Shown here one piece after another: positions 16,982 through 26,160 of a stretch of 64,000 nt of DNA. The notes beneath the pieces are model-generated. The model did no database searches. It saw only the letters and a program-made list of their open reading frames with translations, and had not been told where the DNA came from. Within the stretch, counting starts at the first letter, position 1. Every line of letters starts with the position of its first letter. Both the position numbers and the translations under genes were made by a program. Source of the DNA: UBA10646 sp046296295 (lineage in GTDB: Bacteria; Bacteroidota; Bacteroidia; Chitinophagales; Chitinophagaceae); the NCBI GenBank assembly GCA_046296295.1, contig JBKBLG010000018.1:3803-67802 (forward strand). The letters are read 5' to 3'.

Positions 16982-17833
16982 TTATTGCCAAAGCGGCATA
17001 ATGCAGTTGTTGTGAATTGCAGGTGCCGGTCCACGATTATATGTAAAATCGCCTACCGATTGCACCCAACGAATACCATAAATGCTATTACTTAGAAATA
17101 CTGCTTCTGCTTTGGCAAGCATGGTTTCAGTTATACTTTTTTCGAGGCACGTAAGGCCTGCCGCTGAAATACTTTGCAGTAGATGCTTACGCATAACGCC
17201 ATTAACACCGCCATCGGATAATGGAGGGGTTATTAATAAACCATCAGTAACGCACCATAAATTAGCAATGGTTGTATCGGCAACGTTATTGTAATGATTT
17301 AAAATGATAGCATCGTTCAAATGTTGCTCTTTAGCCCATAAAGCAGCCATAGCATAGCCTAGGTAGTTATTACTTTTAATATTGGCAAACGTATCGGTTG
17401 TTTTTTGTGCCTTACGGTAAAAGTTGATAACCAGCCCATTTTCATTCAGAAGTTGGTTGGCCGGATTAAGTTCCCAGGTTTGTATTACCATATTGGGGAA
17501 ATGGTTTTCAGGGTCGTACAAACCACCATTACCTCTAAAAACACTTAGTCGAACACGTGCTAATGTTGTGTGGTAATTTTTTTGTGCCAACTGTATGATT
17601 TGTTCTGCTACATAAGTTGGTGTGAAAAAGCTTGGCAGCGAAAATGCAAGTGTTGCAAGGCTTGCAAATAAGCGTTGCATATGTAATGCCTCATTAACTA
17701 ATTGGCCACGAATAATTTTCATGGTTTCAAAACAACCATCGCCGTAGCGAAAACTTCTATTATTCGCACTTACAATCGGCTTATCGTTACGAATAAAAGT
17801 ACCGTTATACCATAAAAAATGTGGAGTGGGCAT
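16982..17833 (-). CDS. class IV aminotransferase (PabC/IlvE-like)
   Basis: A 283-residue fold type IV PLP enzyme. Family marks include FRYGDGCFETMKI near the N-terminus, the PLP lysine in NIKSNNYLGYA (~residue 151) and DTTIANLWCV with GVMRKHLL in the second half. The length and motifs fit 4-amino-4-deoxychorismate lyase (folate synthesis) or a branched-chain aminotransferase; the two are hard to tell apart by eye. No neighbouring pab or ilv genes help. One dispersed element copy at 17409 is read as FYRKAQ. Confidence 0.85.
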   Translation of the reverse strand: MPTPHFLWYNGTFIRNDKPIVSANNRSFRYGDGCFETMKIIRGQLVNEALHMQRLFASLATLAFSLPSFFTPTYVAEQIIQLAQKNYHTTLARVRLSVFRGNGGLYDPENHFPNMVIQTWELNPANQLLNENGLVINFYRKAQKTTDTFANIKSNNYLGYAMAALWAKEQHLNDAIILNHYNNVADTTIANLWCVTDGLLITPPLSDGGVNGVMRKHLLQSISAAGLTCLEKSITETMLAKAEAVFLSNSIYGIRWVQSVGDFTYNRGPAPAIHNNCIMPLWQ

Positions 17834-17882
17834 GCACCAAAATTAGATGCTCCAACATTATTGGTAGTTATATTTTTACAAC

Positions 17883-18983
17883 ATGATTACCATAACACAA
17901 GTTTGCAAAGCACTAGAAGCATGGGCACCATTGCCTTACCAAGAGTCGTACGATAATTGTGGGTTACTATTGGGTAGCGGTAGCACAGTAGTTACAGGTA
18001 TTCTCTGCACACTCGATTGTACCGAAGCCGTTGTTGAAGAAGCTATAGCCAAGCAATGCAATCTTATTGTAGCACATCACCCCATTATATTTAGTGGGTT
18101 AAAACGGTTAAATGGAAGCAATTATGTAGAACGCACTGTAATGCTCGCACTACAAAACAATATTGCTATTTATGCCATTCATACCAATGCCGATAATGTA
18201 ATTACAGGGGTTAATGCAAGGCTTGCATTCAAATTAGGGTTAGAAAACATTTCTGTACTAGCACCTAAAGCAGGTATGCTTGCTAAATTTATTACGTATG
18301 TTCCCGATTCGCATGCCGAGCAGGTGAAAACTGCCATTTGGCAAGCCGGTGGTGGCAATATCGGTAATTACAGTGAGTGCAGTTTTTCATTTGCCGGTAG
18401 CGGCACTTTTAAAGGTAATGAGCACAGTAATCCACAATTGGGCTACAAAGGCGAACGAACAATTGCTGCCGAACAGCGTATAGAAGTAATCATACCGATA
18501 CACTTACAAAACAAGGTATTGGCCGCCGTTCGTGCAGCACATTTGTATGAAGAAGTGGCGTACGAGGTTATTCCCTTAGCCAATGAGCATCAAGCAGTGG
18601 GTAGTGGTATGGTGGGTAGTTGGCCAAAGCCCAAAACAGCCATTGAAGCATTAGCATGGATTAAAGATGTGCTGCAAGTGCCTGTGGTACGCCACACTAA
18701 AATTGTGCGTGAATACATACAAAAAGTAGCCATTTGCGGTGGTGCAGGCAGCTTTTTAACCAAGCGGGCAATAAGCGCGGGTGCCGACATATATGTTACA
18801 GCCGATGTAAAATATCATGAATTTTTTGATGCCGATGACCGAATTATAATAGCCGATGTGGGCCATTTCGAGAGCGAACAATTCACCTCTGAATTGCTTT
18901 TCGAGGTTTTGCGAGCCAATTTCCCTACATTTGCTGCCATTTTTAGTAGTGCTACCGGCACCAACCCGGTACATTACTTTTAA
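17883..18983 (+). CDS. Nif3-like dinuclear metal centre protein
   Basis: A 366-residue member of the Nif3/YbgI (DUF34) family. Metal-site motifs are visible: DNCGLLLGS near the N-terminus, IVAHHPIIFSGLKR (~residue 63-76), AIHTNADN (~100) and, at the end, DVGHFESEQ. A central PII-like insert (residues ~130-230, LQNKVLAAVRAAHLYEEVAYEV) makes it the long form common in Firmicutes and Bacteroidota. The biochemical role is not settled in the family. The next gene, 33 nt downstream, encodes the zinc-ribbon coiled-coil protein, a pairing often seen in Bacteroidota. Confidence 0.92.
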   Translation: MITITQVCKALEAWAPLPYQESYDNCGLLLGSGSTVVTGILCTLDCTEAVVEEAIAKQCNLIVAHHPIIFSGLKRLNGSNYVERTVMLALQNNIAIYAIHTNADNVITGVNARLAFKLGLENISVLAPKAGMLAKFITYVPDSHAEQVKTAIWQAGGGNIGNYSECSFSFAGSGTFKGNEHSNPQLGYKGERTIAAEQRIEVIIPIHLQNKVLAAVRAAHLYEEVAYEVIPLANEHQAVGSGMVGSWPKPKTAIEALAWIKDVLQVPVVRHTKIVREYIQKVAICGGAGSFLTKRAISAGADIYVTADVKYHEFFDADDRIIIADVGHFESEQFTSELLFEVLRANFPTFAAIFSSATGTNPVHYF

Positions 18984-19016
18984 ATTTGTTGTAACTCTAT
19001 AATCAGATATAATCAT

Positions 19017-19769
19017 ATGGCTACCGTTAAGGACTTTTCTGTTGAAGAAAAATTGTTGGCCCTCATCAAGTTGCAGAAAATTGATAGCAAACTTGATCAA
19101 ATTCAAATTCTAAAGGGCGAACTTCCGATGGAAGTAAGTGACTTAGAAGATGAAATTCAAGGTTTAAACAGCCGCAAAACCCGTATTGAGGAAGAAATTA
19201 ATGGTATCGCTGAATACATTGAAGGACGTAAAGCCGCCATTGCAGAAGCTGAAGAGCTGATTAAAAAATACGAAAAACAAAGCGAGGCCGTTAAAAATAG
19301 CCGTGAGTTTGAAGCTATCAATAAAGAAATTGAAATGCAACAACTCGAGGCTAAGTTGGCAGAAAAGCACATTCGCGATGCCAATGAAGAAATGGCGGAA
19401 AAAGTGCGTAGCCTCGATAATGCTAAAAAAACAATTGCTACTAAAGAGGGTGTTTTAACCCACAAAAAAAGCGAATTAGAAAAAATTATTGCCGAAACTG
19501 ATAAAGAAGAAACAGAATATCGCAAAAATATTGAAGCCGCCAGAAGCTCCATTGAAGAACGTTTATTGTACAGCTACGATCGTATTCGCAAAAGCTATCG
19601 CAACGGCTTGGCAGTAGTGCCTATTGAGCGTGATGCTTGTGGTGGTTGTTACAACAGTATTCCTCCGCAACGCCAAAGCGAAATTAAACAACGCAAAAAA
19701 GTGTTGGTATGCGAAAACTGTGGTAGAATTTTAGTAGACGAAGATTTGAACAATGCTGTAGAAATCTAA
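19017..19769 (+). CDS. coiled-coil protein with C-terminal C4 zinc ribbon
   Basis: A 250-residue protein. Residues ~15-190 are almost entirely charged, heptad-like coiled coil (many Glu/Lys/Ile). The C-terminal ~55 residues form a zinc ribbon with two CxxC pairs: DACGGCYNSIPP and LVCENCGRILVD. It belongs to the DUF164/C4-type zinc-ribbon family, whose partner and nucleic acid targets are not firmly known. It lies 33 nt after the Nif3-like gene on the same strand and ends at a terminator followed by an inverted pair of dispersed elements. Confidence 0.9.
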   Translation: MATVKDFSVEEKLLALIKLQKIDSKLDQIQILKGELPMEVSDLEDEIQGLNSRKTRIEEEINGIAEYIEGRKAAIAEAEELIKKYEKQSEAVKNSREFEAINKEIEMQQLEAKLAEKHIRDANEEMAEKVRSLDNAKKTIATKEGVLTHKKSELEKIIAETDKEETEYRKNIEAARSSIEERLLYSYDRIRKSYRNGLAVVPIERDACGGCYNSIPPQRQSEIKQRKKVLVCENCGRILVDEDLNNAVEI

Positions 19770-19800
19770 TACTTACGATAAAAAACTATTCTCTATGCTA

Positions 19801-19825
19801 AGGAGCCTGTACGGGCTCCTTTTTA
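19801..19825 (+). terminator. intrinsic terminator after the zinc-ribbon gene
   Basis: A 7-bp stem (AGGAGCC / GGCTCCT) with a 6-nt loop is followed by five T residues. Confidence 0.8.
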
Positions 19826-19833
19826 TGTGTGCT

Positions 19834-19884
19834 ATACCTTGCGGTAAATGAGGTTGTTTTAACTACACATTTACCGTAAGGTAT
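19834..19884. repeat. inverted pair of the dispersed CATTTACC-GNAA-GGT element
   Basis: Two copies face each other (19835-19850 with loop GCAA on the minus strand, 19868-19883 with loop GTAA on the plus strand), separated by 17 nt, and could form a 17-bp stem with one mismatch. It lies between convergent genes just past a terminator. Confidence 0.85.
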
Positions 19885-19886
19885 GG

Positions 19887-22373
19887 TTATCTTTTAAGAT
19901 GCCGCGTCATTTTAGCAACACGATCTTCGAGTTTTTCACTACTAATACTTTCTCTCATAGAATCTACTTTTATAGGAAAGCTAAATGGTGTGAATTGCGT
20001 GGGGCGTGTAATAACAATGGTGCTGTTGGCAATGCGTTGCAGCATATCGCGTAGGCGGGCTTCTTCTAACTGTTGATCGTAAATTTCTTGATAGGCTTGG
20101 CGTAGCAACATACTGTTGCTATTAAACTCTTGAAATACTTTAAACAGCAGGCTGGCACTGCTTTGTAGATGTTTTGCTTTTTTTTGCTCGCCCGGGTAAC
20201 CTTGAAACACAAGTCCACTAATTACTGCAATGTCTCTAAACTTACGCTTTGCCATTTCAGTACTATTAACACTGCGTTGAATATCGGCACTTAAGTTATC
20301 TAACGAAAAAAGTTGATATGCATTTGCTTGGGTGATAGGAATGGGTTGGTCGCTTAGTAATTCAAAGCCATAATCGTTCATAGCAAAGCTGAAAGTAATA
20401 GGCTGAATTTTGCTTAAGCGATAGGCCAAAATACTAGCCATTGCTTCGTGTACCATGCGGCCTTCAAAGGTGTAGCAAAATAAGTGATAACCATCTTTAG
20501 TGTCTATCAATTCAATCAGTAATTCATTGCTTTTGGGAACATGGCTTAATGATTGCTGCAAGTTAAAAAGTGGTTGTAATACAGCTAATTCAATTGCTTG
20601 TGTTGTAGTGGCAGCGGTGGCTTTATCAAGGGCTTGCCGAAGGTGCCTACCTAAATTGGCACTAAGCGACATGCGCCCCCCCATCCAACTGGGTATGATA
20701 CTTTTCTTGGCTTTTGATGGCCGCACCATCACCGTCATGTCTTTTATTTGAATCAATTCCAAATTGCGGCCAGCTAAGGTGAAGCTATCGCCGGGTGTTA
20801 ACTTACTAATAAACCATTCTTCTATTACTCCTAAAAATTTGCCTTGTAGTGTTTTTACCTTCAGCATGGCATCACTTACAATGGTGCCAATGTGTAATCG
20901 GTGGCGCATGGCAATACCCCTGTTTTTAATTGCATAACAACCATCTTCTTGTATTACTACTTTTTGATATTCATCGTATGCTTGCAAGGCTGGGCCACCT
21001 GTGGTAATGTAAGCTAGCACCTCGTTCCATTCTTCAAGGGTAATGCTTTCAAAGCAGTAGGTGCTGCGAATTTCTTCGAAAGTTTCTGTTGGATAAAAAC
21101 CTTCGCCAACGGCAAGCGTGCATAAATACTGCGCTAATACATCAAAACATAATACCATGGGTTCGCGGTGTTCAATTACCTTTTCTTCAATGGCATTTTT
21201 AATAGCAGCCACTTCCATCAGTTCCAGCGAGTGGGTGGGCAAGAAATAAACTTTACTTACTTCTCCCGGGCGGTGACCACTACGGCCGGCACGTTGTAAA
21301 AACCGAGCAACGCCTTTAGGGCTACCTACTTGAATAACGGTATCTACCGGTCGAAAATCTACACCTAAATCGAGGCTGGCTGTGCATACTACTGCTTTTA
21401 GTTTTTGTGTGTGCAAGGCATCTTCTACCCATAGGCGTAGCTCTTGCTCAATACTACCATGGTGCAGTGCAATTGCTCCAGCCAAATGCGGTGCCACCGT
21501 AAGCAAGGTTTGGTACCAGTTTTCACTCATGCCTCTGGTATTAATGAATAGTAATGTGGTACTACTTGCTTCAATAATAGGTACAACTTTGTGTGCAAGT
21601 TGTATTCCTAAATGTCCGGCCCAAGGGTATGTTTCAATTTCATCGGGTATTACCGGAATAATGGAGATTTGCTTATCTATATTGGCTTTTATCAAGCGCC
21701 AATTACATTTACCGTAAGGTTGTAAAGGGGCCATTAATACATGGCCTGCTGTTTGTAAGTTGCCAATAGTTGCAGAAATGCCCCATACTTGCAGGGGTGT
21801 ACCTTGCGGTAAATGTTGCCGTGCAAAGCTTACTAGTCTGCTTATGGCGAGTTCTACTAAAACGCCACGCTTACCACCAATAAGCTCATGCCATTCATCT
21901 ACAGCTACAATACGAAGCTGCTTGAATGTATTGCTACAGTTTTTTTGTGCTAACAGAAGGTGCAGGCTCTCCGGTGTAATTACGAGCACCTCAGGCATAT
22001 TTCTTTTTTGGCGTTGCCTTTCTTGAATATCGGTATCGCCATTTCTGATGGCAACTTTCCAAGGAATAGATAGCTCTGCTAGTACCTCTTCCATAGCACG
22101 GGCAATATCTTTAGCTAATGCTCTCAGTGGAGTAACCCATAACAGTTGCAATCCGTTATTTTTTTGATGCTGGTATCGCTGTGGATGCTCGTTGATGTAT
22201 TGAATAACTGCCCCTAGAAAAACAGAAAAAGTTTTGCCACAACCGGTAGGGGCATTCACAATACCACTTTCTCCGGCAGCGATAGCTTCCCAAGCTTCAG
22301 TTTGAAAAGCAAATGGCTGCCATTGCTTGCTAGCCAACCATTGATGAATTATAGAACTACCTACCGATTGCAT
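19887..22373 (-). CDS. Lhr-like DEXH-box helicase (ligase-associated type)
   Basis: An 828-residue superfamily 2 helicase from the ATG at 22371-22373; a longer frame to 22463 adds an unconserved 30-residue stretch. Motifs in order: Q-type region, Walker A NAPTGCGKTF (~residue 40-50), motif II VDEWHEL, GISATIGN, LLFINTRGMSE, and motif VI QRAGRSGHRPG, followed by the Lhr winged-helix and C-terminal core. It matches the 'ligase-associated DNA damage response' helicase family, normally encoded near an ATP-dependent ligase, exonuclease and metallo-beta-lactamase-fold protein; none of these is here. Element copies at 21706 (QPYGKC) and 21801 (HLPQG). Confidence 0.88.
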   Translation of the reverse strand: MQSVGSSIIHQWLASKQWQPFAFQTEAWEAIAAGESGIVNAPTGCGKTFSVFLGAVIQYINEHPQRYQHQKNNGLQLLWVTPLRALAKDIARAMEEVLAELSIPWKVAIRNGDTDIQERQRQKRNMPEVLVITPESLHLLLAQKNCSNTFKQLRIVAVDEWHELIGGKRGVLVELAISRLVSFARQHLPQGTPLQVWGISATIGNLQTAGHVLMAPLQPYGKCNWRLIKANIDKQISIIPVIPDEIETYPWAGHLGIQLAHKVVPIIEASSTTLLFINTRGMSENWYQTLLTVAPHLAGAIALHHGSIEQELRLWVEDALHTQKLKAVVCTASLDLGVDFRPVDTVIQVGSPKGVARFLQRAGRSGHRPGEVSKVYFLPTHSLELMEVAAIKNAIEEKVIEHREPMVLCFDVLAQYLCTLAVGEGFYPTETFEEIRSTYCFESITLEEWNEVLAYITTGGPALQAYDEYQKVVIQEDGCYAIKNRGIAMRHRLHIGTIVSDAMLKVKTLQGKFLGVIEEWFISKLTPGDSFTLAGRNLELIQIKDMTVMVRPSKAKKSIIPSWMGGRMSLSANLGRHLRQALDKATAATTTQAIELAVLQPLFNLQQSLSHVPKSNELLIELIDTKDGYHLFCYTFEGRMVHEAMASILAYRLSKIQPITFSFAMNDYGFELLSDQPIPITQANAYQLFSLDNLSADIQRSVNSTEMAKRKFRDIAVISGLVFQGYPGEQKKAKHLQSSASLLFKVFQEFNSNSMLLRQAYQEIYDQQLEEARLRDMLQRIANSTIVITRPTQFTPFSFPIKVDSMRESISSEKLEDRVAKMTRHLKR

Positions 22374-22583
22374 GAGGTTAAGATAACAACCACTATCTAG
22401 TTGAGTTGTAATGGTGATAAAAAAATCTGTGTTGCAACACTTAAGTAACCATTTCAAAGCCAAGCTGCGCTTGATGTTGCAACGCTTGATGCTTATCTTG
22501 ATTTTTTTATAAATTAAAGTTAGGTTTTACTTAAAAAGCGACCCTCTTCGGTTAATTAATAGTACTGCTTTGGTAGATAATGT

Positions 22584-22591
22584 TACTTTTG
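22584..22591 (+). promoter_or_regulatory. promoter -7 box for the LVIVD lipoprotein gene
   Basis: TACTTTTG fits TAnnTTTG, 17 nt before the chosen ATG at 22609. This supports starting there rather than at the upstream TTG. Confidence 0.45.
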
Positions 22592-22608
22592 TTGCTCAAC
22601 CGTACTTT

Positions 22609-24522
22609 ATGAAGAAGATGCTGTTTATGGCCACAGCCGCAGTAGTGGCATTGGTATCATGTAAAAAAGCAGACAACGATATGCTTGATTCTGCCCGTTT
22701 CAGTAACGATGCAGCAGCACACAATAAGCGGTTAAGTTTTAAAAATATTGGTGTACTTGGCTATCAATCGGCTAATAAAACAGGTGGCAGAGGTATGCAG
22801 CCGGTACCCGTAGCCAATCAATATCCGATTGAATTGATTGCAGAATTGTTTCCACCAACGGTCAACGGACAAGAAATTCAAGCAAGCCATGTAGATGCCA
22901 ATGGTTCTGTAGCTTATGTAGCTTACAATCAGCGTTTAGATGGTTATGTGGGTGGTATTGAAATTGTAGATGTAAGTAATCCCCTAAACCCAAGTGTTGT
23001 TTCCCAAGTATTATTTCCTGATAGAGATATTAGTGCTGTTACTTATCATAACAATCGCTTGTATTTCGTGGGAGCATGCCATATGCCGAATTATCCGGGC
23101 TTTACAACGCCTGCCATTTTTGGTTACTTAGATCTTACCAACAATGGTACCCAGTTCGCTGGTACAGGGCGTACATTCAATATGCCAGGTCGTGTGGCTA
23201 CCGACTTAACCATTGATGGCAACAGAGCTTATATTACCTCTGGCAACGATGGAGTATTCATAACGTTTGATTTAACAAGCGAAACCGTTGTATCAAGTAA
23301 TGGCTTTGCCGATTTGCGGAGTGTAGCAGTTAATAACTCAACAGTTGCCTTATACAGTGGCGATAGTAAATTACGCTACTTCAACAAGAGTAATTTAAAT
23401 CTTATTCGCACAGTTGATTTGCCGGCCGATTGGGCAGAAGCCAAGCGTACCATAGCCTTTCATAACGACTATTTGATTGTAAGTGCCGGTAAGCGTGGAG
23501 TACAGTTGTTTGATCCAACAGGAACAAAAACCGATGAAATTTTATTGCCTACTTCACTGCCGAACATCAATCCCGATGAAATTGTAACCAATGGTGTAAC
23601 CAACAACGACGGCTACTTTGCTGCTGCTAATGGTGCTGCTGGTATTTATGTTGCCGATATGACGCCGGTGAACAACTTCAACGTAGTTGGTCGGATCGAT
23701 TTGAACGGTAGTGCCAACTTTGTAAAAAGTGTAGGCAACTACATTTATGTAGCTAATGGCCGAGGTGGTATAAAAATCATTCGTTTGGTACGCGGTACCA
23801 TTCATGGTATTAACTGTAACACATTCCCTGATTATGCAGGTAGTAGCGACTTGGTAGTTGGAGCTAACGAAAATTTAGTACATGGTCAGGCACTAGGCTT
23901 ACAGAGCCTGACGGTCAATGGTCGTTTGTATCATTGCGGTACGGTAACCGTGTTAGATGCTGTGAATGTTAATAATGGTGGTACTTTAGAAGTGCATGGT
24001 GCATTTTCGCAAGGTCAATATCCAGCCGGAACGGGTGCTCCATTTACCGTAAGGAGTGGTGGTCATTTAATGGTGGAAGGTCATTTAAAAGTATATGGCG
24101 ATTTTGTAATGCAATCTAATAGCCGTTTAACCTTTTTAGGAACAAATAGTCGCATCACTATCTATGGCCGTTACATTAGAGGTAACAACATCACTATTGT
24201 AGGTACCAGTTATGTAGATACATATAATAAGTTAGATGTTACGCCCGATTACAATAACGTGTTCACTTTTTTAAACAGTACTAGCAATAATAGTAGTGGT
24301 GTAAGTGCTACTGCTGTTGCTTTAGATGCGTTTCAACGGTTTGAATTCAATAGTTTAAGTAACCCTGGTGGTGCTATACAAACCATGAACATTTACGAAG
24401 GCAGCAATTTGAAACTTACTGTAACCTTCCCTGCCGATTATCTTGGTCGTCCTTATCGTTATGGTAAAACGTACAACCAAACGGTAACACGTAACTTTAC
24501 AGCCGGCGATGTGTTTTTATAA
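22609..24522 (+). CDS. LVIVD-repeat lipoprotein
   Basis: A 637-residue lipoprotein: the signal sequence ends in ALVSC, placing the lipidated Cys at ~residue 18. Residues ~90-400 contain LVIVD-type beta-propeller repeats (GGIEIVDVSNPLNPSVVSQ, GIYVADMTPVNNFNVVGRI, GGIKIIRLV), as in surface proteins of Bacteroidota. The remaining ~200 residues are a Gly/Asn/Thr-rich beta-helix-like segment. It has no T9SS sorting domain, so it is probably attached to a membrane by its lipid. The ATG at 22609 is preferred over an upstream TTG because it starts the lipoprotein signal. One element copy at 24041 is read as PFTVRSG. Function unknown. Confidence 0.8.
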   Translation: MKKMLFMATAAVVALVSCKKADNDMLDSARFSNDAAAHNKRLSFKNIGVLGYQSANKTGGRGMQPVPVANQYPIELIAELFPPTVNGQEIQASHVDANGSVAYVAYNQRLDGYVGGIEIVDVSNPLNPSVVSQVLFPDRDISAVTYHNNRLYFVGACHMPNYPGFTTPAIFGYLDLTNNGTQFAGTGRTFNMPGRVATDLTIDGNRAYITSGNDGVFITFDLTSETVVSSNGFADLRSVAVNNSTVALYSGDSKLRYFNKSNLNLIRTVDLPADWAEAKRTIAFHNDYLIVSAGKRGVQLFDPTGTKTDEILLPTSLPNINPDEIVTNGVTNNDGYFAAANGAAGIYVADMTPVNNFNVVGRIDLNGSANFVKSVGNYIYVANGRGGIKIIRLVRGTIHGINCNTFPDYAGSSDLVVGANENLVHGQALGLQSLTVNGRLYHCGTVTVLDAVNVNNGGTLEVHGAFSQGQYPAGTGAPFTVRSGGHLMVEGHLKVYGDFVMQSNSRLTFLGTNSRITIYGRYIRGNNITIVGTSYVDTYNKLDVTPDYNNVFTFLNSTSNNSSGVSATAVALDAFQRFEFNSLSNPGGAIQTMNIYEGSNLKLTVTFPADYLGRPYRYGKTYNQTVTRNFTAGDVFL

Positions 24523-24538
24523 TCATATTTGATAACAT

Positions 24539-24552
24539 ATTTACCGCAAGGG
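24539..24552 (-). repeat. single dispersed element
   Basis: Reads ATTTACCGCAAGGG on the plus strand; loop GCAA. It is the only intergenic copy whose outer stem pair is not complementary. It overlaps the foot of the terminator. Confidence 0.75.
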
Positions 24553-24579
24553 TAGTCTTTAAAAAAGGCTACCTTTTTT
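24551..24579 (+). terminator. intrinsic terminator after the LVIVD lipoprotein
   Basis: GGTAGTCTTT / AAAGGCTACC forms a 10-bp stem with one G-T pair and an AAA loop, followed by six T residues. Confidence 0.85.
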
Positions 24580-24618
24580 ATTTAACAAACTAAAGCCAGC
24601 TAAGCCGTTGGTTAGTTT

Positions 24619-24626
24619 TATTTTTG
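24619..24626 (+). promoter_or_regulatory. promoter -7 box, probably leaderless start
   Basis: TATTTTTG fits TAnnTTTG and ends 4 nt before the ATG of the TPR protein gene. The implied transcription start falls on the start codon. Confidence 0.5.
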
Positions 24627-24630
24627 AAAT

Positions 24631-26124
24631 ATGCGAAAGTGGTGGATGTTATTACTGTTAACCCTTACGGTAAATATCAATCGGTTATGGGCAGCACCTG
24701 TATTTGATTTCAGCCCAACCTGTCAAAAGGCATATAAAGAGCTGGTGCAATTGCGTATTGCCGAGGGAGAAACGCTACTTGCAGAAGCAAGAGCTCAAAA
24801 TTCAGAAAATTTGATCGTAGATTATTTAGAAGGCTACGTACATTTTTTTATTTTATTTTTTAATGAAAATCCTTCCGAATATAGTTGGCGCAAAGCAAGG
24901 TTTGAAGCAATCATAGAAAAACTAGCCGACGGGCCAACGAATACACCTTGGTATTTATATACCCGCAGTGTGGTGCATCTGCAAAAGGCAGTTGTGGCCA
25001 TTAAATTTAGTGAGCGGTGGAGTGCCGGATGGGATTTGCGAAAAGCTTTCATGTTAGTGAAAGACAACCGGAAAAAATATCCTGCTTTCGTTCCGAACGA
25101 TCTAATCTATGGGCCAGTGCAAGTTGCGGCAGGCGTTATTCCCGATGGCTACAAATGGTTAGCTAGCTTGTTTGGTTTAAAAGGCTCTGTGAAAACAGGC
25201 ATGAATATCATGCGAAACTTGGTAGATACCAAAGATGCGTGGGGAAAGTTTTATCAAGAAGAAGCTAACTTCTACTATTGCTATTTACAGTTTTATGTAG
25301 AAAATAAACAACAAGAAACAATTAGCTACATACAGCAACGCCAACTCGATGTTGTGAATAATCACTTATATGCCTACCTCGCTAGCAACTTAGGTATCAA
25401 CAGCAAAAACACCGATTATGCTAGAACTGTTATTACTAAGCGTAATCCATCAACCGAATATTTAAGTACACCCGTTTGGGATTTTGAATTGGGTTTTGTA
25501 CGGCTGCATCATTTAGAATACGCCGAAGCCGCCAAGCATTACGATAGTTTTTTACGCCACTTTAAGGGTAAGTTTTATGTGAAAGATGCTGCCCAAAAAC
25601 TAAGTTGGTGTTATTATTTACAAGGTAATATGCAAGCTGCTAACGCAGCACGCCAATGGGTGTTAACCAAAGGTGGTACCGATACCGATGCCGATAAAAA
25701 AGCCTATAAAGATGCTAAAACCGGAAAGTGGCCACATCCGCTACTACTGAAGGCTCGCTTATTGAATGATGGCGGTTATAATAAAGATGCTATTACTTTA
25801 CTGCACGGCAAAACGGCCAACGATTTTGAAACAGAAGCCGAACAATTAGAGTTCGTATATCGTGTTGCTCGTATCTACGATGAACTTGGTAAAGATGAAG
25901 ATGCCATTCAATTTTACCTCAAAGCCATACAATTAGGCGAGCATCGAACAGAATATTTTGCAGCACGTGCTGCCCTTCAGTTAGGTATGTTGTACGAAGC
26001 TAAAGGCAACAAAGAGCTTGCTATTCAATACTTTGAGCGCTGTATCTCTATGAATAATCATGAGTATAAAGATAGCCTCGACCAACGTGCTAAAAGTGGT
26101 ATTGCCCGCTGCAAAGGACTTTAA
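24631..26124 (+). CDS. exported tetratricopeptide-repeat protein
   Basis: A 497-residue protein with an N-terminal hydrophobic segment (WWMLLLLTLTVNINRLWA) that looks like a signal peptide. The C-terminal half contains TPR-like helical pairs (LGFVRLHHLEYAEAAKHYDSFL, YDELGKDEDAIQFYLKAI, LGMLYEAKGNKELAIQYFERCI). TPR proteins serve as scaffolds in the envelope; no partner can be named. The signal segment LTVNI is encoded by a copy of the dispersed element (24662-24675). It lies 36 nt before recN on the same strand. Confidence 0.8.
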   Translation: MRKWWMLLLLTLTVNINRLWAAPVFDFSPTCQKAYKELVQLRIAEGETLLAEARAQNSENLIVDYLEGYVHFFILFFNENPSEYSWRKARFEAIIEKLADGPTNTPWYLYTRSVVHLQKAVVAIKFSERWSAGWDLRKAFMLVKDNRKKYPAFVPNDLIYGPVQVAAGVIPDGYKWLASLFGLKGSVKTGMNIMRNLVDTKDAWGKFYQEEANFYYCYLQFYVENKQQETISYIQQRQLDVVNNHLYAYLASNLGINSKNTDYARTVITKRNPSTEYLSTPVWDFELGFVRLHHLEYAEAAKHYDSFLRHFKGKFYVKDAAQKLSWCYYLQGNMQAANAARQWVLTKGGTDTDADKKAYKDAKTGKWPHPLLLKARLLNDGGYNKDAITLLHGKTANDFETEAEQLEFVYRVARIYDELGKDEDAIQFYLKAIQLGEHRTEYFAARAALQLGMLYEAKGNKELAIQYFERCISMNNHEYKDSLDQRAKSGIARCKGL

Positions 26125-26160
26125 TTTTCGCCATTAACTACCTAAAGTTATTTTTACGCC

